From contig JACGCM010002300.1 of NCBI GenBank assembly GCA_014058105.1, forward strand, positions 1,302,001 through 1,366,000: a DNA stretch of 64,000 bases, in the 5' to 3' direction. The position numbers and the translations under genes are program-made. Source of the stretch: Kingdonia uniflora (Eukaryota > Streptophyta > Magnoliopsida > Ranunculales > Circaeasteraceae). Of this stretch, positions 11,381 to 20,764 are shown in pieces; the first letter of the stretch is position 1, and each line of letters opens with the position of its first letter. Below the pieces are notes generated by a model. That model saw nothing but the letters and a program-made list of their open reading frames with translations. It was not told the DNA's origin and did no database searches.

Positions 11381-11935
11381 TTACGCATTAATATGAAACT
11401 CCATCCCATCCTTCACCAAACGATACTTGCGAGCTCGACGGTAAAGAATTGCATCTCGGTCCCAAAGATAAGGGATACCCAAGATGACTTGACACACGTC
11501 CAGCGTAACCACCTCACATGTCACTTCGTTAATAAACTTCTTATTAATCGTAAACTTGAACGTACACTGCTTAGTGATCTTTAACTCCGCGTCTTTCTGA
11601 ATCCAACCCAAACCATACGGCTTAGGATGAGCCACAGTAGCCAAACCCATCTTCTCCACTACCGCCTCAGAAATTAAATTTTTTTGGCTACCTAGATCAA
11701 TAATGACCTCGACTAAGCTCTGCTTTACTTGAATGCTGACAAAGAAAAGCTCTTCCTGACTTGCCTCGTCGATAACTAGATGTTGCTTGAATATAAGAGC
11801 AAGCTTTAGATTTGGCTTATCCAAATCTGGAAGATCCACAATCTCTGCGGCTAGTGCACGTTTCTCTCTCTTGCCCTTTTCCTCCTTCGGCCGAAGCTCG
11901 GGGTGAAGTTTCCAATATCTATCGGAATTGTGCAC
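11381..11935 (-). pseudogene. Gypsy-1 aspartic protease region
   Basis: The minus strand has VIIDLGSQKNLISEAVVEKMG, a retropepsin-like start in which the usual DSGS/DTGS active site reads DLGS. It continues with CEVVTLDVCQVILGIPYLWD and ends with KDGMEFHINA, the linker toward RT. The lysine/glutamate-rich N-terminus (PKEEKGKREKRAL) belongs to the gag-protease linker. Confidence 0.78.
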
Positions 11936-12013
11936 ATTAGCCTTGGAATGACTACAAATAGTTCCCTTGAATGAAGATCCCTCTCATTTGGACTTCTCTT
12001 TCTGATCAAACTT

Positions 12014-12970
12014 CTAATTAGCCTTGTAACCCAACTTATTCTTGTCGTCTTTCTTGCCGCTCTTCAAGTACTTGCCTTTAATGGAAATTGCTTTAACGGT
12101 AGCGTCCTCGATATTTTCTACCTTGAAGAGATTTAATTCTTTTCTAATGGACTCTGACAAACCCCCCGAATACTTCATAAACACGTTGTACTCATCCATG
12201 CCAATATCCAAAACCAACGCTTGGTTATAAAATTTCGAAGTGAATTGTTGTACGGATTGCCCAAACCTTTGGTGCAAATTGTACCATTTGTACCATTGCT
12301 CCTGTTTATACCCAATCAGATAGAATTGCTTCCTCACCAAGACTTTGAATTTCTTCCAACTCAGACTTCCGACATCATGTCGTTTCCGGTAGGATTTACA
12401 CCACGAAAGTGAGTGACTTGTGAATTTCAAAGTAGAAAAACAAATCTTCTGGGCGTTGGAATATTCAACCACAGAAAAATAGGTCTTCAACCTATTTAAC
12501 CAATTATCTAATTTCTCGACATTAACGAAACCATCAAAAACTGGAATCTCAATCTTAAAGCCAATACAAATATTTTGCATAGGATTCGTGGACTTACCAA
12601 AACTTGGGTGCTCCTGAACGGAATCAGCATCACTAGAATTACTATCTTTCTCCGTATTAACCTCGTCTCCATCCACCTCAAAAACCCCTTTCTTCTTCTT
12701 CGATCGACGTCGCCGTTGAGAGCGACTTTGCCGATTTGCCGAAATAGAACCCAACGCGTGGTTTGTGAGACACAATTGTTTGACTAACACTCCTATAGTA
12801 GAAGTTAGAGTGGAAACAGTCATTTCCAAAGTTGTGAGTCGATCGCTGGAATCTCCCATCTCCAAATTATCCTTCTTCCTCGAAGTAGGTTTGCGATGGA
12901 TCTTCAACGGACTCACGAGCTTCCCCTTTGTTTGTTTGAGACGGTCACGTGTAAAGACCATAAACCACAA
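12014..12970 (-). pseudogene. Gypsy-1 gag
   Basis: 318 residues, starting just inside the primer site. An N-terminal basic stretch (RQSRSQRRRRSKKKK) precedes a retrotrans_gag domain with FDGFVNVEKLDNWLNRLKTY, LSWKKFKVLVRKQF, QSVQQFTSKFYNQA and GLSESIRKELNLF. No intact zinc knuckle follows: the frame stops at 12014 before the protease linker. In intact relatives gag and pol are one frame. Confidence 0.82.
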
Positions 12971-12989
12971 TCAACCCTCAAAGATCGTA

Positions 12990-13007
12990 ACTGGAAAACT
13001 GATGCCA
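12990..13007 (-). other. Primer-binding site of gypsy-1
   Basis: The minus strand reads TGGCATCAGTTTTCCAGT 2 nt after the end of the 5' LTR, resembling the start of the initiator-Met tRNA site TGGTATCAG with one change. Confidence 0.6.
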
Positions 13008-13009
13008 CT

Positions 13010-13560
13010 TAATCCATAATAGGATTGAGAAGTTTGTGTTAGTAGAGAAATAACGAAGAACACCAATCGGTTTGGAAAAGTAGAGAATTTGATTACTTAA
13101 AAGAAGTAATTACAAGAAGAAAATCTCTCAAAACGCTTGGTTTTTTTTTCTCTCTTTTAGATCTAACATGGAAAAGAAATAACCTAAGTCCCCTTTATAT
13201 ACTAGGAAACCTAAAATACTAAAAACACGCATCTTGAGGCAAAAACACCCCTCAAAATACAACCACCGCCAAAAGGAAAAAGGCTAAATCGCGCATCTGT
13301 TCGAACAAAATAAGTTTCTGCTCGAATAAAATAAAGTGTATTAGAATAGACAAAAATCTATTCGAATAAAACCCATCAGGCAGAAATCTATTCGAACAGA
13401 AATAATTCTGTTTGAATAAAGCCCATCAGGTAAAAATGTATTCGAACAGAAACAATTTTGTTCGAATAAAACCCATCAGGTAGAAATGTATTCGAACAGA
13501 AACAATTCTGTTTGAATAGAAACTTGAAAACCTTCATGTCTTCGTCAGATCCTCCTGGAT
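13010..13560 (-). repeat. 5' LTR of gypsy-1 (about 551 bp)
   Basis: Matches 7814-8328 and contains an extra block of about 36 bp after GTTAGTAGAGAAA in which GTAGAGAA is repeated at both edges, so the short LTR may have lost it by slippage or recombination between those repeats. Confidence 0.85.
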
Positions 13561-13564
13561 CAAC

Positions 13565-13962
13565 AATACTCTAGATATATATTTGGAAAGCAACTTTGTC
13601 TCCTTCATACATAAGACTTCAGACTCTGCTCTAAGAGTTTGAAGATCAATCTTCTTCACCTTCGCAGTACTACCTTTGTAGGAATTCTCAAGAATTTTCC
13701 ATACTTGTTTTGACAAGGTTGCACATGCAACTTTCTCAAATGCGGCTTCATCTAACCCTAGATAGATGAAGAAGAGAGTTTTCTTGTCCCTCTTTCTTGA
13801 ATCTTTGAGTGCGTTATTTTGAGTTTTCTTCATCTACCCCTTCTCAACAACTTCTCACACATCTTGTACTCTAAGAAGCGCCTTCATTTGGATGCACCAA
13901 TTCTCATAATTCTCTTTGGTTAGGCGAGGGATTTGAAATAACATCATTCCACCACCGTTCAT
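13565..13962 (-). pseudogene. Copia-2 gag, 5' part
   Basis: Starts at the ATG at 13962 (MNGGGMMLFQIPRLTKENYE, W-C-IQMKALL), which is the typical N-terminus of copia gag, directly after the primer site. An in-frame stop separates it from LKDSRKRDKKTLFFIYLGL, KQVWKILENSYKGS, KKIDLQTLRAESEVL and KYISRVL (UBN2-type gag domain). The frame then runs into gypsy-1 and resumes at 7809. Confidence 0.85.
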
Positions 13963-13980
13963 CTCGTCCCTCTAATACCA
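13963..13980 (-). other. Primer-binding site of copia-2
   Basis: TGGTATTAGAGGGACGAG on the minus strand, 3 nt from the LTR; it matches the initiator-Met tRNA primer site (TGGTATCAG) with one change. Confidence 0.7.
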
Positions 13981-13983
13981 CTA

Positions 13984-14300
13984 TGTTGGATATGAACAAT
14001 GAAATGAAATAATGATTTTCGGATTATAAGAGGAAGAGGCAAATAATACTCATATTGATGTATTCTTGAATTCATATATCAAAACAAAGTCCCTACACCT
14101 ATATATAGGTACTATAGAAGTTTCTACACACCCCACTGCCCATTTAAGAGGTTTTACATCACTCTAATAAACCACACAATATTGAAAACAAAAATTGGTT
14201 ACAAGAATGTGAAAGGTCGATCTTCTTGAACATTCTCATATTTTATTTATGCCCAAAGTAGCCTTGAAAAATGTTCACCAATTAAGCTTAACTTTCAACA
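13984..14300 (-). repeat. 5' LTR of copia-2 (317 bp)
   Basis: Plus-strand ends are TGTTGGATATG and CTTTCAACA, the standard TG...CA. The primer site lies on its inner side and ATGCAT (target duplication) on its outer side. No second copy exists at the left end of the element. Confidence 0.8.
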
Positions 14301-15190
14301 ATGCATACACTCAACCACCATTGTAAAGATTGTTTTCGCTAAATGAAGCTAGTTGCTCATGACAGCTTGAATCACGACTTTTGCATCCTTGTTATAAAGA
14401 TCACGAATATGTATAGACAAGTTAAATCTATCAAATACTTTTTAAGAAGAGATAAACCTTCCTCACCGGAAAAAGCTACCTTGTAAACTCTCCAAAGTGG
14501 CTTAAGCACTTGTTTCATAAACACGTTATCCTCCTGAAGATAATAAGGATCCCACAAACCTTTTTGCAACTAATCGTAATCCATACCCTTTGATGCCCAT
14601 AAACGAAGAAAGTCTTCAGTAGGAAAACCCCAACCATCCAAAGCACAAACAAAGGCCACAGTTCTCTTCTGGGGTTGGAAGATGCCTTCTGTATTCTCTT
14701 CCACACCGGAAGGCTCTGCTAGTATCGGATCAATATCTGAGAGATATTTTTCTGACTCATAACCGCTATAAATCCTATTAACCTCATAAATTATCTTCAG
14801 TAATTTTGTAAAAGCATCCATTGGTTTCAACTCAAGTTCCAATATTAAACGATCAATCTTGTTTATAGCCAAACAAGGTTTTAACTTTTTGACCCACGCT
14901 TGTCGTAAAACTGCATGGGTTTGTCTATGAACCCCCTCCACAGCGTTAACTAAAATAAGTGCACTATCACTCAAGCGGGCAGCACTGGACACTTTGCTAC
15001 AAAAATCCATGTGACCCGGAGATTCTATTAGGTTAATATAGTGATTCTCAAACTGTAACTCTATGGAAGCACTCTTCATTGTGATACCTTTTTTTAATTC
15101 TTCATCCAAGTAATCCAAAAACCTGAGGCTACCTTCTTGCTTCTTATGCAATATAATAACTTGCCATCAGACCCACAATTAGATAACCTG
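14301..15190 (-). pseudogene. EFL1-like GTPase pseudogene, N-terminal (GTPase) piece
   Basis: The minus strand encodes LRFLDYLDEELKKGITMKS (switch I region), NLIESPGHMDFCSKVSSAAR (G3; the family has DSPGH), VNAVEGVHRQTHAVLRQAW, AINKIDRLILELELKPMDAF (G4 NKID), EKYLSDIDPILAEPSG, FQPQKRTVAFVCALDGWGF and, after a stop at 14569, LQKGLWDPYYLQED. Relative to the family it lacks a block between GPRYF and FVLEPLW, and a frameshift near 14430 precedes IFTMVVECMH. The P-loop (HVDHGKTT) would lie upstream and is lost at the copia-3 junction. The lack of introns agrees with plant EFL1 genes I know as single-exon, so a retrocopy cannot be told from a genomic copy. Confidence 0.9.
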
Positions 15191-15220
15191 CAATTAAAAA
15201 TGGTCGCAATTAGATAACCT
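15176..15220. other. Junction with duplicated 14-bp filler between EFL1 and copia-3
   Basis: CAATTAGATAACCT occurs at 15176-15189, where it is EFL1 sequence, and again at 15207-15220 next to copia-3, with 17 bp of other sequence between. Such templated filler is typical of end-joining repair. No target duplication is visible at the right end (19541). Confidence 0.6.
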
Positions 15221-16925
15221 AGCTTCCCCCAAATCCTTCATGTCAAAATTTTCACCTAGTAAAACTTTGACATCATTAACAACAGAGATTTTAGATCCAA
15301 TAATCAACAAGTCATCCACATATAAGCATATAATAGTGCAAACATTATCTACAGCCTTGTAATAAATGCATTTGTCACTTTCATTAATTTTAAAACCATG
15401 TGATATGACTAAGTTCTCAAATTTCTCATGCCACTGTTTTGGTGCCTGCTTGGGACAATATAAGGACTTTACCAATTTGTAGACTTTACGTTTCTGATTA
15501 GGCACGATAAATCCCTCAGGTTGGTCCATGTAGATCTCTTCATCCAAGTCACTATTCAAAAATGCCTTTTTATCATCTATTTGGTGAACTACTAAGTTAT
15601 GTACAGCAGCAGTAGTAAGTAATACTTTAATTGAAGTAATTCTAGTAACAGGAGAATAAGTGTCAAAGAAATCAATGTTCTCCTTCTGTCTAAATCCTTT
15701 AGCTATAAGCCTAGCTTTGTATTTCTCAACTGACCCATCAGATCTCAATTTCTTTTTAAGGGTCCATTTACAACCAATTGCCTTACAACCGGGAGCTAAA
15801 TCAGAAAGAAGCCAAGTTCCATTGGACTCCAGGGAGTCCATCTCACTGTTGATAACATCCTGCCAAACATCTGAATCAGGGGAGGTAAGTACCTCCTTGA
15901 GGGTAGACAGATCTCCCTTTAGAGTATATACTTCAAAATTAGGACCAAAATCCTTCTCCACTCGAGCTCTTTTGCTCCTTCTAACATTTGTACTAATGTC
16001 TATAGTTTCCAAATTTTTAGGTTCTTCTATTCTAGGTGCAACCGAACTAGACGAGGAACCCCCACTGTCTCTAGATACAAAAGGAAACTTATCTTCATAA
16101 AAGTCAGTATCAATCGATTCAATAATAGTTTTGTTTTGCAAATCAAAAAATCCATATGCTTTACTGTTAATTACATAACCAATGAAAAAACATTTATAAG
16201 CACGACTAGCAAGTTTCGACCTTTTAGGATCAGGTATCCTGACATATGCTAAACATCCCCAAACACTATAGTATGAGACATTCAGCTTTCCGCCATTCCA
16301 TAATTCCAAAGGTGAGGTCAAAGACTTCGAGCTAGAAACTCAATTTAACACATAACAAATAGTTAACAATATCTCTCCCCACCAGTTAGAAGCAGCTCTA
16401 GAACTTAGTATAATAACAACTACTAGTTCTGTATATGTACGATTCTTACGTTTAGCCTTACCGTTCATTTCAGGTGAATATGGAACTGTGGTCTCGTGAA
16501 TAATACCTATGGACTGGTACAGCTCAAAGAATTCCCCTGAGTCATATTCAGCTCCTCTGTCACTTCGAAAGCGTTTTATTTTCTTTCCGAATTGAGTCTC
16601 AATTTCAGCAAGAAAAATCTTAAACATGTTCAGAGCTTCGCTCTTGTGAGCCAAAAGATATGCATAAGTGTAATTAGAATGGCCATCAATAAAAGTTATA
16701 AAATAACGCTTCCCATTCCTTGTCAAAATCCCTTCTAATTCACAAATGTCAGAGTGCATAAGATCCAAGGTTTTAGATTCTCTTTGTACAGATTTGTGAG
16801 GGGTCTTAGTGATCTTTGCTTGAGAGCAATATTCACATTTTTCAAAACTGTCCAAAGGGAATTTTGGAATCAAACTCAGGTTGCACATACTTTTAATGAG
16901 CTTCTTATTGCTGATTCAGGGGAAA
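15219..16925 (-). pseudogene. Copia-3 integrase and front half of RT
   Basis: From the right: pre-integrase zinc block (MCNLSLIPKFPLDSFEKCEY with CSQAK), LMHSDICELEG (first Asp), FRSDRGAEYDSGEF (second Asp), PEMNGKAKRKNRT where the family has NGxAERKNRT, so the catalytic Glu is Lys. A gap at 16322-16340 breaks the frame. RT follows: CKWTLKKKL, RYKARLIAKGFRQKENIDFF-like block, HQIDDKKAFLNSDLDEEIYM, YCPKQAPKQWHEKF (the family has YGLKQA), CLYVDDLLIIGS (YVDD intact) and DMKDLGEA, where it ends. Confidence 0.88.
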
Positions 16926-17100
16926 GGGGTTTGACTTCATTAGGCTTAGTCGAGATACACGACTCAGCTACTTTCTTAGTGGTTAAATAAAAAAACATTT
17001 TCTGTTTCCACCGACGAAAGTTCTTACCTTCAAATTTGAAAGATTTGTTATTGTCGGTGAAGATAGATCAGACATCACTGTCTCCGTCCATAGCAGATAC
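16926..17100 (-). pseudogene. Copia-3 gag start
   Basis: The minus strand reads NKSFKFEGKNFRRWKQKMFF then YLTTKKVAESCISTKPNEVK, the usual N-terminus of a copia gag protein. One stop lies just upstream. It jumps directly into the pre-integrase block, so protease and most of gag are deleted. Confidence 0.75.
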
Positions 17101-17117
17101 TATAAACATCTTAAAAT

Positions 17118-17955
17118 TGTTATGGAGAACCTATACTAGTTACCTCTGTAGCAGTTATCGAGAACAAAGATTAATAGAAAAGCAGCAACTGTGGCAAGGT
17201 GAACTGGAGATACCAAAGTGATGATCTGGAGATACTGAGTCGAGGACTAGGTCTCTATCTTTAAGACATTTCGCCGCACTACCCTTTGTAAACAGTTGAT
17301 TGCTGCGTCGCCTCCAGGATAAAACAACATATTATAAACTTCTCTTGCAAGGAAGAAGGACCTTCGTTTGATTTACACTTTCAATTGGTTTACTCGGATT
17401 CTAGACTCGTAATTATATTGAAGAAAAGCGAAAAATTGTGTAATGAATTGATTGATAAAACTAAGGCACAGTTTCTCTTTATATAGAGCAAGTTCGAAAT
17501 AGTAACAAGAGTTAATAGTGGGACACGTCATCAAAAACGTTTGAAACGGAAGTAAAACGTTTAAGACTTAATTACGAAGCAGTTACGTTTGAGAAATTCA
17601 AAACTGATAAGTTCAGTTTGAAATAGACTCAATTCGAATTTGGTTTCCTAGTAACTCCATATCGAAAGGACTTGATTCGAAATGATCTAGGTCGAGATCG
17701 ATTAGACTCAGTTCAAATTGGTCTAGTTGGTCCTGGTCGAAATAGAATTGGTTTTGACAAAATCAATTTTTTCATTGAAGACTAAGTTCGAGGCCCAAGC
17801 CCAAGATCCAAACAAAGTTTTAAACCCATTTTTTTCCCGCCCCCACCCAACATAGTGAATAAAGGACCTAGGTTATATTAAGGAAACAGATTACTCTTCC
17901 AAGCAATTTAGGACTAAAGAAGCCACATATAGTTTTGGAGATTTAAAACCCAACA
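17118..17955 (-). repeat. Central full-length LTR of copia-3 (838 bp)
   Basis: Plus-strand ends TGTTATGG and AACCCAACA. Its right side carries the purine tract GTGGGGGAT (as a 3' LTR would) and its left side the start of gag (as a 5' LTR would), so one LTR serves both flanking halves. A TATA-like CTATATAAAGAG lies on the minus strand near 17478. Several TTCGAA motifs occur between 17490 and 17760. Confidence 0.8.
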
Positions 17956-17964
17956 ATCCCCCAC
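17956..17964 (-). other. Polypurine tract of copia-3
   Basis: GTGGGGGAT on the minus strand, directly abutting the LTR start TGTTGGG. Confidence 0.75.
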
Positions 17965-18539
17965 TATATCGAGAAAATATGTCCGAGTAGAAAATCTAAA
18001 GCAGTACGTAAGTAGAGGTGTCTTTCGACTTGAACCTTTACATAGTGAATATACTTTTGAAGTACAAGAGATTAGAGTGACATTCGTCTTGAACTATAAT
18101 TCTGGAGGGTACAACTAAAGCACACCACACACAACTTTTATAGTACAAATTTCTAAAATGTTATTGCTATACGGCCATACGCTCGTATCCTGGTTCTAAT
18201 GAAAGCTCTAGAGAACTTTCCCAAGTTCTCATAAGAAGCAACCTCACTTCTACAATTATCGAGGCGAGTCTATCAGGAGTACTCCTATAGCTAGGTACCC
18301 CACTCCACATAGAGTATAGCCCTCATTATGAGTTAGAATAAGTCAACCTTAAATCGCTACATGATATCATGCTCTTATAGGGATGGACTAGGAGTAACTA
18401 CCCCTTCTTAAAAAAATGCATGATTCTTCTTATTTATCATATGACTTGTTTTTTCCTTTGAATCTATTTCTTGGGATCTCCAGTCTATAGGTTGGGTTAC
18501 CATCACCGATATTCTAACTATACGGGCTTTAACCCCATC

Positions 18540-19405
18540 TCTTTCGAGGTATCCTACACCTTCTCCTGAGCTAACCCTTTCGTCAAAGGATCAGCCAGGT
18601 TCGCTTCTGACCGAATAAAATCCACTCTGACAGCCCTAGAAGTGAGTTTCTCTCTTACGGTATTGTGCTTATGATGTATTTGTCATTTCTTTTCATTGTA
18701 ATAACGATTTCCCATTTTTACAATAGCTACAGTACTATCGCAGTGGATAAGTATGGTTGGTAATGGCTTATCCCATAAAGGAATATCTGACATAAGGTTT
18801 CTCTACCAATCTGCCTCCTCACTAGCAGCAGCTAGTGCTATTAGTTTTGACTCCATCGTAGATTGGGCTAAGATGGTTTGCTTCTTGGACCTCCATGAAA
18901 CTGCCCCACTAGCAATGCTAAAGATATAGCCGCTGGTAGCCTTGGAGTCTTCAAATAGGGTATTCCAATAAGCATTGGTAAATCCCTCTAGTACTGCGGG
19001 GAATCGCTCATAGTGTATTCCTAGGTTCATGGTTCTCTTAAGATAACGCATGACCCTTTCTATAGCATACCAATGCCCCATACCTGGACAACTGGTAAAT
19101 TTACATAACACCCCCACTGCGTAAGCAATGTCTGGCCTAGTACAATTAGTAGCATATCAAAGGATGCCAATGATACTAGCATACTCACTTTGTCTAATGC
19201 TGTCACCAGTATTCCTGAATAGCTTCAGACTAGGGTCGAAAGGAGTGCACACAGGTTTACAACCACAGTAGTTATTACTTTTCAAGATATTCTCAATGTA
19301 ATGAGATTGATCTAAAGTTATACCACTTTCAGTCCTAGTAATCTTAATTCCCAAAATTACACTAGCTTCCCCCAAATCCTTCATGTCGAAATTTATACTT
19401 AGTAG
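18540..19405 (-). pseudogene. Copia-3 end of RT and RNase H
   Basis: Starts with DMKDLGEASVILGIKITRTE, SHYIENILKSNNY and CTPFDPSLKL. RNase H follows: WYAIERVMRYLKRTMNLGIH, LEGFTNAYW (Asp lost), SKATSGYIFSIASGAVSW, KKQTILAQSTMESKLIALA, then a stop, HCDSTVAIVKMGNRYYNEKK, NTVREKLTSRAVRVDFIRSE and ANLADPLTKGL at the C-terminus. Stops and frameshifts near 18800 and 19140 make it non-functional. Between 17965 and 18540 there is the usual non-coding 3' region. Confidence 0.88.
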
Positions 19406-19541
19406 TGTTAGGGAAATTAACTATGTTACCTCTGCAGCAGTTATCGAGAGCAGCGATTAATAGAAAGACAACAACTATGGCAAGATTAACTAGAGATACC
19501 AAAGTAATGATCTGGAGATGCTGAGTCAAGGACTAGGTCTC
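19406..19541 (-). repeat. Right LTR fragment of copia-3
   Basis: TGTTAGGGAAATTAACTATG and the following 115 bp match 17118-17262 of the central LTR. The terminal CA of this LTR (minus strand) is joined directly to RT sequence, with no primer site between. The outer part is cut at about 19541 against Helitron-like sequence. Confidence 0.8.
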
Positions 19542-19559
19542 TAGTATAGATAACTTCTA

Positions 19560-20330
19560 TGGAAATTTCAATTTCACCCCCCGAATACACCCTATGGAAG
19601 TTGATTTAGAGTCAGTGTAGGTAGCCTTGAATATCACCTTCATTAACATCGTTCTGTATTTGCTCCTTTCCTTCACATATATCACAAATTTAGCACCAAT
19701 AGCCCCCATGGATGGTACTTGCAGGTCTTCAAGTAGAGAGGTTGCCTTCTGACTACACAGGAATGAATCTGTACATTCATAAGTTTTATTTGATATTAGG
19801 ATGCTTAGTCATGTGCGAACTGTGGCTTCTCTCATTGGATCAACCTGGTAAATTATAGAAGATGTTAATAATTGATTCATTTGTATGAATAAAATACCAA
19901 ATAAGTTTAGTAAAATACGAACATAAAATCATTGCAAAGTTTGCATAGTGTTTAATTACATTACCTAGGTTGTTGTAAACTTCATGGTAGACAATATTGT
20001 GAATGTAGTTCATTGGCTCCATGTTTGAGCTCTTGATTAGTATCTTTAGTCCTTCTAGAGATGTTGTTCATGAAACCGCAACATATAGTTGTCCATGGCT
20101 AAACATAGGCCGAGATAAATAGATGCCTACATTTTTAGGAGTTTGACCTTGGCTCTTGTTAATTGTTATTGTAAAACAAACTTTTAAAGGAAATTGTTGC
20201 CTCCTTAAAATAAATGGCCATTTAGTTTCGTTGGATGTCATTTCAATTCTCGGTATAAGAACTTTTTTTCCCAATTTCAGTTCCAGTGATGATCTCACAT
20301 TCAATGACCCTCTTTCTTCCCAATTTTAGT
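19560..20330 (-). pseudogene. Helitron-type Pif1 helicase C-terminus, remnant
   Basis: The minus strand at 20068-20304 reads LGKKVLIPRIEMTS, RRQQFPLKVCFTITINKSQG, QTPKNVGIYLSRPMFSHGQL, YVAVS, i.e. the last motifs of the SF1B helicase in RepHel proteins. The Arg finger after VAVS is a stop. It continues with SLEGLKILIKSSN and NIVYHEVYNNLG, then a probable intron (donor GTAATG). A second open stretch at 19560-19835 (QVPSMGAIGAKFVIYVKERS) may be another exon; I do not recognise it. Motifs I-IV and the Rep domain are absent. Confidence 0.75.
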
Positions 20331-20343
20331 TTGACCTATTTTT

Positions 20344-20520
20344 ACTTGATAATTTACTATCTCTTATGACCTTTGAGGTTGGAAGTACATATCACCTAAA
20401 TTATACCAACGCAATTTACTACCTCTTATGACCTTGGGAGATTACTTGATAATTTACTATATCTTATGACCTTTGAGGTTGGAAATAAAGATCACCCAAA
20501 TTATATTAACACAATTTCGA
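20344..20520. repeat. 110-bp tandem repeat, about 1.6 copies
   Basis: ACTTGATAATTTACTAT, CTTATGACCTTTGAGGTTGG and the sequence after it start at 20344 and again at 20454. Non-coding and AT-rich. Confidence 0.7.
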
Positions 20521-20764
20521 CTTTATTTTATAGAGACAATATTATTCCTAAAGCCAGTTACTCAAAGTTGTACAAACTAAAATTTGAATTTATTTTGCAT
20601 TGTATGTAGAAATTTTTTTAAGCATGGTCAACCAACTACATAATTAAGACAAAGGCATCAAATCATCTCAAGCTTTTGTCGTACTGGAGAAATAGACTCT
20701 TAGTATTGGGGCACTATTTGTTGTGCGATACCATCTTAATACACTAATAAGGTAGATGAACAAC

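Larger units (their letters stand above)
7814..13560 (-). mobile_element. Gypsy-1: complete but decayed Ty3/gypsy element inside copia-2 gag
   Basis: Two LTRs (7814-8328 and 13010-13560) flank gag, protease, RT, RNase H and integrase on the minus strand in Ty3/gypsy order. CAAC lies on both sides (7810-7813 and 13561-13564), or a 5-bp duplication with one mismatch (CCAAC/TCAAC). The last 2 bp of the LTR (CA) may belong to the element or the duplication. Removing the element and one CAAC restores the copia gag reading frame. The pol gene has stops and frameshifts throughout. Confidence 0.88.
4401..14300 (-). mobile_element. Copia-2: Ty1/copia element lacking its 3' LTR, split by gypsy-1
   Basis: The minus-strand order is 5' LTR (13984-14300), primer site, gag, gypsy-1 insertion (7814-13560), rest of gag, protease, integrase, RT and RNase H. 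The element stops inside RNase H at 4401 with no 3' LTR. ATGCAT flanks it on both sides (4395-4400 and 14301-14306), and one copy of ATGCAT restores the EFL1 frame (VECMHDPV). Without gypsy-1 the element is about 4.1 kb. The mixture of a clean duplication with a missing LTR is odd; see findings. Confidence 0.85.
15219..19541 (-). mobile_element. Copia-3: rearranged Ty1/copia element with permuted halves
   Basis: On the minus strand the order is: LTR fragment (19541-19406), end of RT and RNase H (19405-18540), 3' non-coding region and polypurine tract, full LTR (17955-17118), start of gag, integrase and front half of RT (to 15219). The two RT pieces meet at the same place (MKDLGEA) and overlap for 44 bp (15219-15262 and 19362-19405). 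A normal element would have the two halves in the opposite order. Gag-protease between about 16925 and the pre-integrase block is deleted. Confidence 0.75.
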
